From: Sulfitobacter sp. CW3
Lineage (GTDB): Bacteria > Pseudomonadota > Alphaproteobacteria > Rhodobacterales > Rhodobacteraceae
Assembly: GCF_019392245.1 (NCBI RefSeq)
Contig: NZ_JAHXRL010000007.1
Coordinates: 62,001 to 126,000, forward strand
DNA: 64,000 nucleotides
Direction of reading: 5' to 3'
In this document: piece by piece, positions 26,905 to 36,804 of the stretch
Numbering within the stretch: the stretch's first letter is position 1
Layout of the letters: each line of letters starts with the position of its first letter
Notes under the pieces: model-generated
Database searches by the model: none
Seen by the model: only the letters and a program-made list of their open reading frames with translations
What the model was told of the DNA's origin: nothing
Program-made: the position numbers and the translations under genes

Positions 26905-27729
26905 ATGCTACGCACCCAAACCCGCTATGCGATTGATCCCGCGTCCGCCAAAGCGTTGGACACGGACGGTTTGCGCCAGAATTTCCATGTGGGCCATCTA
27001 TTTGCCGAAGACGAAATTGTTCTGGTCTACAGCCATTATGACCGGCTGATCCTGGGCAGTGCGGTGCCCGCAGGTGGGCCGCTAACCCTAAGCGAAGTGC
27101 CCGAGACTGGCACCGAAACTTTTCTTGAGCGGCGCGAGATGGCTGTGCTGAATATCGGCGAGACAGGGACCGTCAGCGTGGATGGCAGGGATTACGTATT
27201 AGGAAAGGGCGAGGTGCTGTATATTGGGATGGGCGGCGGTGCCGTCACATTCTCTGGCCAGGGGCGCTTTTACATCCTGTCCGCGCCCGCGCACCAGACC
27301 TATCCCACAACCCACATTCAAGAGAAGGACGCCCGGCGGGTAAAGCTGGGATCACGCGAGCAGGCCAACGAGCGGGTGATCCATCAGCTTTTGCATCCCG
27401 ATGTCTGCAAAAGTTGCCAGTTGTTGATGGGGTATACCAAATTCGCCGCAGGGTCCGTGTGGAACACCATGCCAGCCCATGTCCATGACCGAAGAATGGA
27501 AGCATATCTGTACTTTGACGTTGATGCGGGACAACGCGTTTTCCATTTCATGGGACAGCCCACCGAGACCCGCCATCTGGTGATGGCAAATGAAGAGGCT
27601 GTTATTTCCCCGCCTTGGTCGATCCATTCAGGTGCCGGGACGGGTTCCTACACTTTCTGCTGGGCGATGGCGGGTGATAACGTCGATTTCACCGATATGG
27701 ATATGGTCCCGATGGAGGATTTGCGATGA
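26905..27729 (+). CDS. kduI: 4-deoxy-L-threo-5-hexosulose-uronate ketol-isomerase
   Basis: 274 residues, cupin-type zinc isomerase. It converts the keto-uronate from unsaturated galacturonate (DKI) into 3-deoxy-D-glycero-2,5-hexodiulosonate. The PAHVHDRRMEAYLYFD segment supplies the metal-binding His residues and Glu; ISPPWSIHSGAGT provides the distal His. A GACAGGAG ribosome-binding site precedes the ATG. The next gene, kduD, overlaps by four bases, matching the two successive pathway steps. Confidence 0.96.
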   Translation: MLRTQTRYAIDPASAKALDTDGLRQNFHVGHLFAEDEIVLVYSHYDRLILGSAVPAGGPLTLSEVPETGTETFLERREMAVLNIGETGTVSVDGRDYVLGKGEVLYIGMGGGAVTFSGQGRFYILSAPAHQTYPTTHIQEKDARRVKLGSREQANERVIHQLLHPDVCKSCQLLMGYTKFAAGSVWNTMPAHVHDRRMEAYLYFDVDAGQRVFHFMGQPTETRHLVMANEEAVISPPWSIHSGAGTGSYTFCWAMAGDNVDFTDMDMVPMEDLR

Positions 27730-28469
27730 CCAATCCCTTCTCGCTGGCAGGGCGCAAGGCATTGGTCACAGGTGCCAATACGGGCATTGGGCAAGCCATC
27801 GCAATAGGGTTGGCGCAGGCTGGTGCGCAGGTCGTTTGCGCGGGAAGACGCAGCTGTAACGAGACCGTTGCGCAAATCGAAGCTGTCGGCGGGGTGGCGT
27901 CCGAGGTGTTGGTAGACTTTGCCGATCCGATGGCAGGTCAGACGCTGTTTACTGGCCAAGACATTGATATTCTGGTCAATAACGCGGGCATCATTCGCCG
28001 CAATGACATCACCGAATTCACCGAGGCGGAGTGGGATGATGTCATGGACGTCAATCTCAAGGCGCTGTTTTTCACGACCCAAGCCTTTGCTGCGGCGGTT
28101 TTCGCCCGCAAAGCGCAGGGCGCAGTGGTCAACATCGCCTCGTTGCTGTCGTTTCAGGGTGGTATCCGCGTGCCGTCCTATACGGCCTCCAAACATGGGG
28201 TGGCGGGGCTGACGAAGATCCTTGCCAATGAATGGGCGGCGCGCGGCATCAACGTCAACGCCGTGGCCCCCGGATATATCGACACAAACAACACCGAAGC
28301 CTTGCGGAGCGACCCTGCACGCAACAAGGCCATATTGGAACGTATACCCGCAGGTCGGTGGGGCGATGCCTCCGATATCGCCGGGGCCGCCGTCTATCTT
28401 AGCAGTCCGGCGGCGCGTTATGTTCACGGCACGATCTTGAATGTGGACGGAGGCTGGCTTGCCCGTTGA
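27726..28469 (+). CDS. kduD: 2-dehydro-3-deoxy-D-gluconate 5-dehydrogenase
   Basis: SDR enzyme of 247 residues that reduces the KduI product to KDG with NADH. Nucleotide motif TGANTGIGQAIA near residue 17, NNAG (LVNNAGIIRRNDI) and catalytic SYTASKHG; the RRNDI and DVNLKALFF segments are as in KduD. Translationally coupled to kduI (ATGA overlap) and followed by uxuB, whose likely start lies inside its last codons. Confidence 0.92.
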   Translation: MTNPFSLAGRKALVTGANTGIGQAIAIGLAQAGAQVVCAGRRSCNETVAQIEAVGGVASEVLVDFADPMAGQTLFTGQDIDILVNNAGIIRRNDITEFTEAEWDDVMDVNLKALFFTTQAFAAAVFARKAQGAVVNIASLLSFQGGIRVPSYTASKHGVAGLTKILANEWAARGINVNAVAPGYIDTNNTEALRSDPARNKAILERIPAGRWGDASDIAGAAVYLSSPAARYVHGTILNVDGGWLAR

Positions 28470-29886
28470 TCTGCTCACCCGTGGCGACCTGCCGCGCCCG
28501 CGCAGTGGCATTGTCCACCTCGGGCTGGGTGCGTTTTTCAGGGCCTTTGGATGTGTTTATATCGCAGACGCCATAGCAGCTTCCGGTGGGGACTGGGGCG
28601 TTGTCGGAATCTCCTTGCGCAATCCCGCGACGCGCGATGCGCTCAGGCCGCAGAATTGGGCCTATACGTCAGTCACGCTTTACCCCGAGCAGTCTGAAGC
28701 GCGGGTAATTGATGTGTTGAACGATGTGCTGGTTGCCCCCGAAGACCCGGAGGCCGTGCTGGCTGCGATGACGGCACCAGAGATCAAGATTGTGTCCCTG
28801 ACCGTTACGGAAAAAGGGTATTGCCACATACCGTCGACTGGGGCGTTGGATACCGATCATGCAGACATTGCGCATGATCTGTCCAATCCGTTGCCCGTGT
28901 CCGCCATCGGTTTTATCGTGCGCGCCTTGCAGCGTCGCCGCGATGCGGGCAGCGCGCCCTTCACGGTGCTTAGTTGTGACAACCTTCCTGATAATGGGCG
29001 CGTGGTGCGCGGTGTGGTTCTGGAATTTGCACGCCTGATTGACCCTGCGCTGGCGGATTGGATCGCAGACCACGGTCGTTTTCCCGCGACGATGGTGGAC
29101 CGGATTACACCTGCCACAACTCAGGACGATATCGCCCGCGTGGCCACGCTGACAGGCCATTATGATGCGGCGCCCGTCCTGCACGAACCATTTGCACAAT
29201 GGGTAATCGAGGATGATTTTATCGATAATGCGCGACCTGATTTGGCCGCCGCAGGTGCCGAGATGGTCACAAGCGTGACGAGACATGAAAACATGAAGCT
29301 CAAAATGCTCAACGGCACGCATTCGGCACTGGCCTACACGGGATATCTGGCGGGGAAAGAAACGATTGCAGATACCATCGCCGATCCTGCCTTTGCGACC
29401 TATGCCCGCGTATTGTGGACCGAGATCATACCGGCCGTCACCCCACCCGAAGGCGTAAACCTTGAAGAGTATGCAGGCGCTTTGCTGGATCGCTATGCCA
29501 ACCCGTCCATTCGTCATCTGACGTGGCAGATTGCGATGGATGGCAGTCAGAAATTACCGCAACGTCTGCTAGCGACGCTGCGCTGCAACCTGGACAACGG
29601 GCGCGCCTCGCCTGCCCTATGTACCGCTGTTGTGGCCTGGATGCGTTATGTCTGCGGCACGGATGAAGCGGGCAACAAAATCGACGTGCGCGATCCACAT
29701 GCGGCAAAGCTTCTTGATCTGACCTCTGGACTGGACGACCCCGCACACATTGTCAGATCGCTACTGACCTTCGACGCTGTTTTCCCAGCCGATCTGGCTG
29801 CGCGCCTTGAACAGCCCTTGATCGCGGCTGCGCGGGAATTTTGGGCCAAGGGCGCGCAGGCAACCGTCGAGGCGTTCAGCAAATAA
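28459..29886 (+). CDS. uxuB: Mannitol dehydrogenase-family fructuronate reductase
   Basis: About 475 residues from TTG 28459, chosen because CGGAGG lies six bases upstream; an ATG at 28441 in the same frame would overlap kduD by 29 bases. The family motifs are IVHLGLGAFFRAF (nucleotide site), the KLKMLNGTHSALAY active-site segment with Lys, Asn and His, and WTEIIPAV. It should reduce D-fructuronate to D-mannonate for UxuA. Since no separate tagaturonate reductase (UxaB) is present, it may also serve the galacturonate branch, or that enzyme lies elsewhere. Confidence 0.88.
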   Translation: MPVDLLTRGDLPRPRSGIVHLGLGAFFRAFGCVYIADAIAASGGDWGVVGISLRNPATRDALRPQNWAYTSVTLYPEQSEARVIDVLNDVLVAPEDPEAVLAAMTAPEIKIVSLTVTEKGYCHIPSTGALDTDHADIAHDLSNPLPVSAIGFIVRALQRRRDAGSAPFTVLSCDNLPDNGRVVRGVVLEFARLIDPALADWIADHGRFPATMVDRITPATTQDDIARVATLTGHYDAAPVLHEPFAQWVIEDDFIDNARPDLAAAGAEMVTSVTRHENMKLKMLNGTHSALAYTGYLAGKETIADTIADPAFATYARVLWTEIIPAVTPPEGVNLEEYAGALLDRYANPSIRHLTWQIAMDGSQKLPQRLLATLRCNLDNGRASPALCTAVVAWMRYVCGTDEAGNKIDVRDPHAAKLLDLTSGLDDPAHIVRSLLTFDAVFPADLAARLEQPLIAAAREFWAKGAQATVEAFSK

Positions 29887-29895
29887 CTGCAATCC

Positions 29896-31176
29896 TTAGC
29901 GGTAGATCAAGGTGGGCAGCCACATGGTGATCGCCGGAATAAACGTGACCATCATCAAAACAATAACCAGCGGGATCAGGAAGGGCGCCGTACCTACGAC
30001 ACATTGTTCAAAGGGGATTTTTGCCACCCGCGACAGCACATACAGCACCATGCCAACAGGAGGCGTTAACAAGCCCAACATCAGGTTCAACACCATGATG
30101 ACGCCAAAATGAACCGGATCAATGCCAAGCAACACAGCGATGGGCAGCATCACCGGTACAAGGATTGTAATGGCGGCCACCGTCTCCATGAAGCACCCGA
30201 CCGCGAGAAGGATCAGGTTCATCAGGATGAGGATCACCCAAGGCTTGTCCGATACCGCCAGCAAACCGGCAGCGAACTGTTCCGGCACGCGGTTGCTGGT
30301 CAAAATCCATGCGAAAACGGCGGCGGCACCGACGACCAGTAGAACAACGGCTGTCGTTTCGATGGTATCGAAACTGACGCGCAGAAACCGCGGGATGGTC
30401 AGTGTACGGTAGACAACCATGCCCAGAAAAAGCGCCCATGCACAGGCCGCAACCGCTGCCTCGGTCGGGGTAAACGCGCCTGACAAGATACCGCCCACAA
30501 TGATGATCGGCGTCAGCAGCGACAGGAACGCACGCTTGAATGTGGCGAACAGCACTGACCAGTAAAACGCCTGATCCCGCTCAAAGCCGCGGGTACGGGC
30601 CATGATCGCAATCATGATCATCAGCGATACCGCCATCAACAATCCGGGAATGAAGCCCGCAACAAACAACTGCCCGATGCTGGTGCCTGCAACAACGCCG
30701 TAGATGACCATGGGCAACGACGGCGGAATGATCGGCCCGATGGTCGAGGAAGCTGCGGTAATGCCAACGGCAAACTTGGGGTCATATCCGGCATCGCGCA
30801 TCGCCTTGATCTCGATCGCGCCAAGACCACCCGCATCGGCAACCGCCGCGCCTGACATGCCGGCAAAAATAACACTGGCACCGACGTTCACATGCCCCAA
30901 ACCGCCGCGCATCCACCCGACCAAAGCGAGGGCAAAGTTGAATATCCGTTCGGTAATCCCGGCGGTGTTCATCAGGTTCCCGGCCAGAATAAAGAACGGT
31001 ACCGCAAGCAGCGGAAAGCTGTCCACGCCGTTGATCATCCGGTGGGCGACCAGCATCGTTGGCGTTGTTCCGTTCGCAAACAAGAATACCGCAGACGACC
31101 CCGCAAGCGCCACCGCAACCGGAACGCCGCAAATCAACATGCCAAGCAGCATCACAAAAAGCCAGATGATGTCCAC
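29896..31176 (-). CDS. TRAP transporter large permease 3 (DctM)
   Basis: 426 residues with a dozen or so membrane segments. Landmarks: FFILAGNLMNTAGI, GMSGAAVADAGGLGAIEIKAM, IPPSLPMVIYG and GLLTPPVGMVLYV. Convergent with uxuB (nine bases between stops). Begins ten bases after the stop of the small permease gene. Confidence 0.93.
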   Translation of the reverse strand: MDIIWLFVMLLGMLICGVPVAVALAGSSAVFLFANGTTPTMLVAHRMINGVDSFPLLAVPFFILAGNLMNTAGITERIFNFALALVGWMRGGLGHVNVGASVIFAGMSGAAVADAGGLGAIEIKAMRDAGYDPKFAVGITAASSTIGPIIPPSLPMVIYGVVAGTSIGQLFVAGFIPGLLMAVSLMIMIAIMARTRGFERDQAFYWSVLFATFKRAFLSLLTPIIIVGGILSGAFTPTEAAVAACAWALFLGMVVYRTLTIPRFLRVSFDTIETTAVVLLVVGAAAVFAWILTSNRVPEQFAAGLLAVSDKPWVILILMNLILLAVGCFMETVAAITILVPVMLPIAVLLGIDPVHFGVIMVLNLMLGLLTPPVGMVLYVLSRVAKIPFEQCVVGTAPFLIPLVIVLMMVTFIPAITMWLPTLIYR

Positions 31177-31185
31177 TGTCTGCTC

Positions 31186-31752
31186 CTAATCGATTGCGCG
31201 GATCTGGTCCGCATATTTTTCGGGGTCGATCAGTTTCGACGTCCCGTCGCGTAAATGCACCCACATGTTCCATGCGGAATAGAGCGCCATGCAGACAAAG
31301 GCCGCAGCGACGATCCAGTAGACAGTGGATTTCGGCAGTTCGATGGACACCATAAGCTGTCGCGTGCGCCCAGCGATCTGACCGCTCAACACAGCTAGAA
31401 TAATGAAAAAACCGGTGGTGACGGCATCAATAACAAACTGTGCAATCCTGCGGCCAGTGCGCGGTACCCATCGGTAAATGAACTCAACTGCGATATGGCT
31501 TTGTTTACGGGTGGCCATGATGGCCCCTAAAAACGTCACGCCGATCAACAGGAAGCGCGCGATTTCCTCGGTCCACGCGATGGAGTCGTTCAGGACATAC
31601 CGTGTGAAAAACTGAAGAAACACAACGCCCGCCAGAAGCCAGAACAGCACCAGCACAACGCTGTCGTCCCATTGCTGGTCGGACAGGTCTATCGTTTCCT
31701 CCTCTAGGGCGATTGGCGCTATGGGAGGGGTGTCATCAGGGGGCGGTGTCAT
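31186..31752 (-). CDS. TRAP transporter small permease 3 (DctQ)
   Basis: About 188 residues from ATG 31752, chosen because AAGGAA lies just upstream; an earlier frame start at 31809 would run through the intercistronic hairpin. A Pro- and acid-rich N-terminal tail (PPPDDTPPIAPIALEEE) precedes four membrane segments with FFTRYVLNDSIAWTEEIARF, the DctQ motif. Confidence 0.9.
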   Translation of the reverse strand: MTPPPDDTPPIAPIALEEETIDLSDQQWDDSVVLVLFWLLAGVVFLQFFTRYVLNDSIAWTEEIARFLLIGVTFLGAIMATRKQSHIAVEFIYRWVPRTGRRIAQFVIDAVTTGFFIILAVLSGQIAGRTRQLMVSIELPKSTVYWIVAAAFVCMALYSAWNMWVHLRDGTSKLIDPEKYADQIRAID

Positions 31753-31773
31753 CGTAAATTCCTTTGACGGATG

Positions 31774-31798
31774 GACAGGGCGCTCTGTGCGCCCTGTC
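31774..31798 (-). terminator. Hairpin between dctP3 and dctQ3
   Basis: Perfect ten-base stem GACAGGGCGC / GCGCCCTGTC with a five-base loop. Directly after the binding-protein gene and inside the operon, as in the other two TRAP operons. Confidence 0.65.
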
Positions 31799-31821
31799 GC
31801 AATTCTCAAGGATCGGACGTG

Positions 31822-32802
31822 TTACTTGATCGCCTGGAGGCGGTCATAGGTCGCCTGATCCCACGTCGCAGAAGGGCCGTTGTGCAACGCTTTTACCGCT
31901 TCGATAAAGGGGCCACGGTCAACTTCGTTGACCTGAACGCCTTCGCCACGGAACCACTCGGCCAGCTCGTTTTCGGCCTTGATGATAGCGTCTGTCGCGC
32001 AAACTGCCGTCTCTGTGAGAACACCGCTTAGCGCACCGCGATCTGCCTCGTCCATTTTATCCCACGCAGGGCCGCCAACGATGGTCAGCAGCGCATCTGT
32101 GATATGGCCCGTCAGGTTGATGTTCGTCTGAACTTCATAGAACTTTTTCGCCTGAATGGTGGGCAGCGGATTTTCCTGCGCGTCCACGGTACCCTGCTGC
32201 AACGCCAGATAGACTTCGGCAAAGGCGATCGGTGCGGGGTTCGCGCCGACGGCTTCCGGGAACATCATATAAAGTGGCGCGTTCGGCACCCGGATCTTCA
32301 TGCCCTTCATGTCGGCAGGGGTCAGAACCGGCTTGTTCGAGGTCACATGGCGGCCGCCATAATACGTCAATGCCGCGATGTGGTTGCTTGTCGCATCGGT
32401 ATACCCCTGCGCCAGCTCTTTGAACAAATCCGAGTTGCGGTATTTGTCCCAGTGGTCATAGTCGCGGAACATAAACGGCGCGCCGCCGATCGAGATGGGG
32501 CCGAATGAGCGGCCCGCAAACAGTTGTCCGGTATAGATAATATCAACCGTACCAAAGCCCAGACCCTCGTTGATGTCTACTTCCTTGCCCAGCGATGATG
32601 CCGGAAACACCTCGATGCCATAGCGGCTATCGGTTGCTGTCATCAGCAGGTCGTTCGCGGCGACTGCACAGGTGTGGTAGGGCTCGCTTGTCTCGTAGAC
32701 GTGGGCCCATTTCAGTTTGGTTTCCGCAGCAGCCATCGCAGGCACAAGGCCCAATACCGCTACAGTCGAAGTTGCAAACGCAATCGTTTTAGTGGATTTC
32801 AT
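31822..32802 (-). CDS. TRAP transporter solute-binding protein 3 (DctP)
   Basis: 326 residues. Signal peptide MKSTKTIAFATSTVAVLGLV ending at AMAAAETK. DctP core: GGAPFMFRDYDHWDKYRNSD, GMKIRVPNAPLYMMF and FAEVYLALQQGTVDAQENP, with the ligand-binding Arg in KIRVP. The sequence differs clearly from DctP1 and DctP2, so the three systems probably take different uronates. A TTACAA-type site lies 112 bases upstream. Confidence 0.92.
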   Translation of the reverse strand: MKSTKTIAFATSTVAVLGLVPAMAAAETKLKWAHVYETSEPYHTCAVAANDLLMTATDSRYGIEVFPASSLGKEVDINEGLGFGTVDIIYTGQLFAGRSFGPISIGGAPFMFRDYDHWDKYRNSDLFKELAQGYTDATSNHIAALTYYGGRHVTSNKPVLTPADMKGMKIRVPNAPLYMMFPEAVGANPAPIAFAEVYLALQQGTVDAQENPLPTIQAKKFYEVQTNINLTGHITDALLTIVGGPAWDKMDEADRGALSGVLTETAVCATDAIIKAENELAEWFRGEGVQVNEVDRGPFIEAVKALHNGPSATWDQATYDRLQAIK

Positions 32803-32913
32803 GTCGTTCCTCCCATGGGTGACACGGCTGCATCAAAACGATTGCCGCGTTCAATTGGTAGCTATGACGCTTACGCTGGGTAAATCATGCTATCGGAAGT
32901 AGAGTGGCATCAT

Positions 32914-32929
32914 TTGTAAAAATTTGTCA
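32914..32929 (-). promoter_or_regulatory. TTACAA-type operator before dctP3
   Basis: On the plus strand TTGTAAAAATTTGTCA, that is TTGTAA and TTGTCA 10 bases apart; on the operon strand TGACAAATTTTTACAA. It lies between dctP3 and uxaA, 112 bases before the dctP3 ATG. One mismatch in the second hexamer relative to the other sites. Confidence 0.45.
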
Positions 32930-32953
32930 ACGGTATTGTGGGTGAGCGGTCGC

Positions 32954-34462
32954 TCACATCACTGCACCGATTTGCCACGGCACAAACTCGTAATCCCCAA
33001 GGCCCTGTGCCTCTGATTTGCTAGCCTCCCCCGAGGCGACTGCCAGAAACAATTCGTAAATCTCGCGGCCTTTTTCGGCCACGCTAACGCCCTCGCCCAG
33101 AATTGTGCCTGCGTCAATATCCATATCCTCGGACATGCGCCGCGCCATTTCGGTGTTGGTGGCGACCTTGATCGTCGGGCTTGGCTTGGACCCGAAGGCA
33201 GAGCCGCGGCCCGTGGTAAAGCAGACCAGATTGCACCCGCCAGCAATCTGTCCTGTGACGGATGCCGGATCATAGCCAGGGCTATCCATGAAGGTGAAAC
33301 CGCGTGCGGTCACAGGCTCGGCATACTTATAGACACCGGTCAGGGGTGTTGTGCCGCCTTTGGCCGCCGCCCCCAGCGATTTTTCAAGGATCGTGGTCAG
33401 GCCGCCTTTTTTGTTGCCGGGGCTGGGGTTGTTATCCATCGATCCGTTGTTGCGGCCAGTGTAATTTTCCCACCATTTGATTAACCCGACCAGCTTTTCA
33501 CCCACGGGCCGCTCGGCCGCCCTGCGGGTCAACAGATGTTCTGCGCCGTAAATCTCGGGGGTTTCGGCCAACACACCCGTGCCGCCCTGCGCCACCAGCA
33601 GATCACAGGCGTAGCCCAACGCGGGATTGGCGGTAATTCCGGACCACGCATCAGAGCCGCCACATTGCAGCGCCACCTTCAGCTCGGATGCGGGACATGG
33701 CGTGCGCTGCGCCTGGTTCGCTAAGGGCAGCATTGCCGTGACTTTCTCGATGCCCAATTCGATAGTGCGGCGCAGGCCGGCCACGTTCTGGATGTTCATC
33801 GTGTGAAACAGCGGCCCCTGCTTGAGGCCGTAGGCTTCTAGCAACCAATCAATCTGGTTCATCTCACAGCCCAGCCCCACCATCAGGACCCCGCCGTGGT
33901 TGGGATGGCGGGCATATCCCCACATCACCCTCTGTAACGCCTCGAACCCGTCACCATCCCCAGCCATACCGCAACCAGTACCGTGAACAAAGGCGGCCAC
34001 CCCGTCTACGTTAGGGTACTCGGCCAACCTTTCTGGCGTGAAGTGGTCTGCAATCATGCGCGCCGCGGTCGCAGAGCAGTTCACCGATGTCACTATAGCG
34101 ATATAGTTGCGCGTCCCCACACTGCCGTTCTCGCGGCGGTAGCCCATAAAGGTATCGCGCTGATCTTCGGGCACCGGTGTCACGGGCCGTAAATCAGTGG
34201 CGTATTCATAGGTGGCATCTGTTGCCCGAAACGCGAGGTTGTGGGTGTGTACATGCGCGCCAGCGGCAATATCCTGCGACGCATAACCGATCACTTGGGC
34301 ATATTTGTAGACAGGCGCGCCTTGCGCGATGTCCGCCGTGGCAACCTTGTGACCAGAGGGGATCAGCTGGGTGGTCAACACCGTTTCAACGGGTGTGCCG
34401 GCTTCAAGTGGCCGGATCGCCGTCACTACGTTGTCGGATGGATCAAGTCTTACACATTGCAT
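32954..34462 (-). CDS. uxaA: Altronate dehydratase
   Basis: 502 residues, close to the full-length UxaA. It dehydrates D-altronate to KDG in galacturonate breakdown. The N-terminal SAF-like domain (DNVVTAIRPLEAGTPVE) is followed by the large catalytic domain with GYRRENGSVGTRNYI, HGTGCGMAGDGDG, GGSDAWSGITANPALG and FTTGRGSAFGSKPSPTIK. It is the only gene between the third TRAP operon and the divergent SDR gene, and presumably has its promoter in 34463-34642. Confidence 0.95.
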   Translation of the reverse strand: MQCVRLDPSDNVVTAIRPLEAGTPVETVLTTQLIPSGHKVATADIAQGAPVYKYAQVIGYASQDIAAGAHVHTHNLAFRATDATYEYATDLRPVTPVPEDQRDTFMGYRRENGSVGTRNYIAIVTSVNCSATAARMIADHFTPERLAEYPNVDGVAAFVHGTGCGMAGDGDGFEALQRVMWGYARHPNHGGVLMVGLGCEMNQIDWLLEAYGLKQGPLFHTMNIQNVAGLRRTIELGIEKVTAMLPLANQAQRTPCPASELKVALQCGGSDAWSGITANPALGYACDLLVAQGGTGVLAETPEIYGAEHLLTRRAAERPVGEKLVGLIKWWENYTGRNNGSMDNNPSPGNKKGGLTTILEKSLGAAAKGGTTPLTGVYKYAEPVTARGFTFMDSPGYDPASVTGQIAGGCNLVCFTTGRGSAFGSKPSPTIKVATNTEMARRMSEDMDIDAGTILGEGVSVAEKGREIYELFLAVASGEASKSEAQGLGDYEFVPWQIGAVM

Positions 34463-34477
34463 GCTATAGCCCTTTAA

Positions 34478-35389
<912 letters not shown>

Positions 35390-35442
35390 CCCCCGCCCCT
35401 ACGCTACCGGCAACGGAGCGTTTCACCTGTGACTGACAAAGG

Positions 35443-36804
35443 TCATAGTGGGTCAGAAACAACAAGGGTCAGGGCTGCGCTGAACCCGCGCGCCTTTCCT
35501 TTTTGAGGAGACGACAGCTCTAGGGTGCTGCCAGACTGTTTGCATAGTTCCTGCACGATCGAGAGGCCGAGCCCGAACCCCTCTGAACGCGTTGCGTTTC
35601 GGGAAAACCGCTGTTTGATATTCTCAAGGTCGGCGGCTGCCAGAGGCGCGCAATCGTTGGATATGACAATGCGACCACGCGTGCTGGCGTCTACGGTCAT
35701 GGGGGCGTCGCCTGACGCGTGTTTCAGCGCATTATCGAACAGGTTATTGAGGATGATCCCGATGGCGTCGGGATCGACATCGCTGATCCAGATGCCCTCC
35801 GGTTCTTTCACGACTAGCTGGTCGGGTGACGGGACGCGCTCGCGAAGTTCGCGAAGCAACAGTTTGATAACGGGCGTGATGTCTGCCTTTACGGCGGCGA
35901 CTCCCAAACCCGACTGGGCCCGCGACATTTGCAGCAACCGCTCGATGAGCCGCGTCAATCGCTTGAGGCCTTCCTCGATCTCGACAGCGCTTTGCGAGGT
36001 ATCCAGATTGGTCAGCTTGGTCTTTAGCCGTTGAACATGCGCCAGGCAGATGGCGACAGGCGTGCGCAGTTCATGTGCCGCGTTGGTGGCAAATGCGCGC
36101 TCGGCGGTAAGGGTGGCATCAAGGCGCGCCATGAGCATATCGACCGTGTCGATCGCCGGTTCGATTTCGGCAAAGGTGTTTTTGCGGTCGATGGGCGACA
36201 GGTCATACGCGTCTTTGGTTTTGATCTCGGTGCTGAGATCGGCAATCACCGCGGCGGATCGCCTGACAGCAAGATAGGCGGCAATGGCCACGAAAATCCC
36301 AAGCAGGATGAAGCCTATCGTAACACTGATCAGCACCTCGCGTAGTGCTTCGTCGCGTTCTGCCATAGGGGTGGCCGTCACGACCGTTAAACTGGCGTCT
36401 GGGTTGATTGCGTCAGCGATGCGGTATCCATGCGCTGTGACGATAGCGCCCTTGACCCGCGCCGATAACAGCGCCTGATCCGCATCGGGAGAGCGTAAAA
36501 TAACGTCCTCGGCAGCGTCGAGCACCCAGAACACCGTTAGTTCATCCCCATCGATCAGGTCGAGTTCAAAGGAAAGTGGGTTCAACCCGTCCTGCATCAC
36601 CGAAATATCGGCGATTTCGTTCTGTGCCTCCAACAGTTGCAGCATAAGATGCGCCTTGCTGGCCAAAGCGATGTCCTGCAGCTCGTCGTATTCCTCTTTC
36701 ACGATGGAATAGACGATGAAGACTCCGAGGAAGGCGGCGATGATCCCCGGCAGCAGCAGGGATTTGAATAGGGTATTCAATAGGCTGGTGGGGCGTTTTC
36801 TCAT
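35443..36804 (-). CDS. Sensor histidine kinase (PmrB/QseC-like)
   Basis: 453 residues. Two membrane segments (about 16-31 and 170-190) enclose a periplasmic sensor domain of some 140 residues. A linker leads to HisKA (FATNAAHELRTPVAICL, phosphorylated His) and HATPase_c with the N box (ILNNLFDNALKHASGD) and G box (EGFGLGLSIVQEL). It overlaps the response regulator gene by four bases. Together with eptA and dgkA upstream it probably senses envelope or cationic-peptide stress. Confidence 0.88.
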   Translation of the reverse strand: MRKRPTSLLNTLFKSLLLPGIIAAFLGVFIVYSIVKEEYDELQDIALASKAHLMLQLLEAQNEIADISVMQDGLNPLSFELDLIDGDELTVFWVLDAAEDVILRSPDADQALLSARVKGAIVTAHGYRIADAINPDASLTVVTATPMAERDEALREVLISVTIGFILLGIFVAIAAYLAVRRSAAVIADLSTEIKTKDAYDLSPIDRKNTFAEIEPAIDTVDMLMARLDATLTAERAFATNAAHELRTPVAICLAHVQRLKTKLTNLDTSQSAVEIEEGLKRLTRLIERLLQMSRAQSGLGVAAVKADITPVIKLLLRELRERVPSPDQLVVKEPEGIWISDVDPDAIGIILNNLFDNALKHASGDAPMTVDASTRGRIVISNDCAPLAAADLENIKQRFSRNATRSEGFGLGLSIVQELCKQSGSTLELSSPQKGKARGFSAALTLVVSDPL

